A program made the translations under genes and the position numbers. The notes beneath the pieces were generated by a model. The model was not told where the DNA came from. It saw only the letters and a program-made list of their open reading frames with translations, and searched no databases. Of a stretch of DNA of 6,848 bases, positions 5,791 to 6,848 are shown piece by piece; position 1 is the stretch's first letter, and every line of letters begins with the position of its first letter. This stretch comes from CAYNST01 sp964399955. Its GTDB lineage: Bacteria > Pseudomonadota > Gammaproteobacteria > Pseudomonadales > Cellvibrionaceae. The DNA lies in assembly GCA_964399955.1 (NCBI GenBank), contig CAYNST010000153.1:1-6848 (forward strand), given 5' to 3'.

Positions 5791-6783
5791 TTATTCGGAC
5801 TGACTCTGGGCCAGATCTTCCGCGCCCAGGCCTGGTTCCGCCCCCTCTGAAGAAGAACCGGTTGAGCCCGACTTGAGTTTATTGGCGGCAAGTTCATAAG
5901 TGCGCAGCGGAAGCGGCACGTAACCCACCTCCTCTACCAGTTCTGCCGCCGTTTCAGGGTTCATGTAAAAATCCATGAACCGCTGAACATGGGGCTTTTG
6001 CTCCAGTGACCGTTTGCTGACATACATAAACATTGGCCGGGACAGAGGCTGGTAGGTGCTTTCCCGAGCGGTTTCCACGGACGGCGATACCGGCTCTTTT
6101 CCCTGCCATGAAATAGGCACGGCTTTTAGTTTGTTGCGATTTTCCTCATAGTAGGCAAGACCAAAAAATCCCAGGGCGTTAACATCCGAAGCAACCCCCT
6201 GCACTAACATGTTGTCGTCCTCGCTTGCTGTAAAGTCACCGCGCGAGCTTTTGCCATGCACCACCGCCTCAACAAAATAGTCGTAGGTCCCGGAATCGGT
6301 GCCGGCACCAAACAGCTTGAGCGGGCGGTCGGGGAAACTCGCGCGAACCTGCTTCCAGCTGGTAATTTTATTCTGGGCTTCGGGCTCCCACATGGTTTTC
6401 AGTTCATCAACCGTTAAATGATCCACCCAGTCATTCCTGGGGTTGATCACCACGGTAATGGCGTCCAGCGCCACTGGCAGCTCAATGTACTCCACCTTGT
6501 TTTGCTCGCAGAGTGTGCGTTCATCTGCGGAAATTGCTCGGGATGCTCCGGTCGCGTCGGTTTCTCCGCGACAGAATTTCTTGAAACCACCCCCGGTTCC
6601 GGACACGCCGACGGTCACTTGGGTGGCACCTTTCTCTGCAATTTGGAACTCTTCCGCCATGGCTTCAGTGATGGGAAAAACCGTACTGGAGCCGTCAATT
6701 TGCACCAGCTCACGGGCGATACTGACATTGATGACGGCGAGCGGCGCCAGAATGGCAGCGATGGTTGTAAAACATTTGTTCAT
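5791..6783 (-). CDS. pstS: Periplasmic phosphate-binding protein PstS
   Basis: PstS captures inorganic phosphate in the periplasm and delivers it to PstCA. The 330-residue precursor opens with a Sec signal peptide: MNK, a hydrophobic core to about residue 19, and a likely cut after SIA (21-23). It belongs to the PstS branch common outside enteric bacteria (TIGR02136-like). Phosphate-binding loops are GSSTVFPI (31-38), SGTGGGFKKF (61-70), GETDATGASR (73-82) and GAGTDSGTYDYF (159-170). C71 and C92 are placed for the disulfide usual in this branch. The ATG at 6783 is chosen because AGGAGG (6792-6797) lies 8 nt upstream; the frame extends to a GTG at 6822, but that would bury the signal peptide behind 13 residues and ignore the ribosome site. 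Residues 304-330 form a Ser/Gly/Glu-rich tail beyond the fold. There is no lipobox, so it is probably soluble. As first gene it is likely controlled by PhoB from a promoter outside the window. Confidence 0.96.
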   Translation of the reverse strand: MNKCFTTIAAILAPLAVINVSIARELVQIDGSSTVFPITEAMAEEFQIAEKGATQVTVGVSGTGGGFKKFCRGETDATGASRAISADERTLCEQNKVEYIELPVALDAITVVINPRNDWVDHLTVDELKTMWEPEAQNKITSWKQVRASFPDRPLKLFGAGTDSGTYDYFVEAVVHGKSSRGDFTASEDDNMLVQGVASDVNALGFFGLAYYEENRNKLKAVPISWQGKEPVSPSVETARESTYQPLSRPMFMYVSKRSLEQKPHVQRFMDFYMNPETAAELVEEVGYVPLPLRTYELAANKLKSGSTGSSSEGAEPGLGAEDLAQSQSE

Positions 6784-6791
6784 GTGGAAGT

Positions 6792-6797
6792 CCTCCT
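6792..6797 (-). promoter_or_regulatory. Strong Shine-Dalgarno that sets the pstS start
   Basis: The minus strand reads AGGAGG, 8 nt before the ATG at 6783 and inside the longer open frame that begins with GTG at 6822. This, together with the signal peptide starting directly at that ATG, decides the pstS start. A short palindrome, CAGCA-TGCTG (6809-6819), lies farther up the leader. No convincing -10/-35 pair or Pho box is visible in the 65 bases available upstream of the ATG. Confidence 0.85.
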
Positions 6798-6848
6798 CTG
6801 AGTTGAACAGCAATGCTGCCACCCTAGGCCGCTTGCATTGCAGAAACA

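Noticed and set aside
6784..6822. Longer pstS beginning at GTG 6822
   Set aside because: It would place 13 residues, including three acidic ones, before the signal peptide and would ignore the AGGAGG ideally spaced before the ATG at 6783.

Overview
The window looks like a chromosomal segment from a Gram-negative proteobacterium, probably a gammaproteobacterium. The protein sequences, the Sec-exported periplasmic PstS and the MJ1255/VC2487-type glycosyltransferase all fit that group. Base composition is moderately GC-rich and looks even throughout. I see no mobile elements, tRNA or rRNA genes, or CRISPR arrays. Taxonomy below class level cannot be supported from the sequence alone.

Layout. 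Positions 1-467 hold no convincing gene, only a few short hairpins. Positions 468-2076 (+ strand) carry a tight two-gene unit: a small PAP2-superfamily membrane phosphatase, then a GT-B-type glycosyltransferase 13 nt downstream. Positions 2077-2214 form a short convergent intergenic region with a probable terminator for the opposing operon. Positions 2215-6783 (- strand) are a complete high-affinity phosphate uptake operon, transcribed right to left in the order pstS-pstC-pstA-pstB-phoU. The last 65 bases hold the pstS ribosome binding site and the start of its leader; the main promoter is probably outside the window.

How the genes work together. PstS binds inorganic phosphate in the periplasm. 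PstC and PstA form the membrane channel and PstB hydrolyses ATP to drive import. PhoU links transporter state to the PhoR/PhoB signalling pathway, whose genes are not here. The PAP2 phosphatase and glycosyltransferase could act in sequence on a lipid or polyprenyl substrate. Their position beside the phosphate operon raises the possibility, by inference only, of a role in phosphate-sparing envelope or lipid chemistry.

Several start codons needed a decision. The chosen starts are pstS at 6783 (strong Shine-Dalgarno), pstA at 4794 (ATG rather than the adjacent TTG) and pstB at 3851 (rather than a start deep inside pstA). I found no clear evidence of an undescribed system. The most interesting points are the phosphatase/glycosyltransferase pairing, a five-codon mini-ORF bridging those two genes, a GC hairpin between pstS and pstC, and unusual terminal extensions on PstS and PstB.
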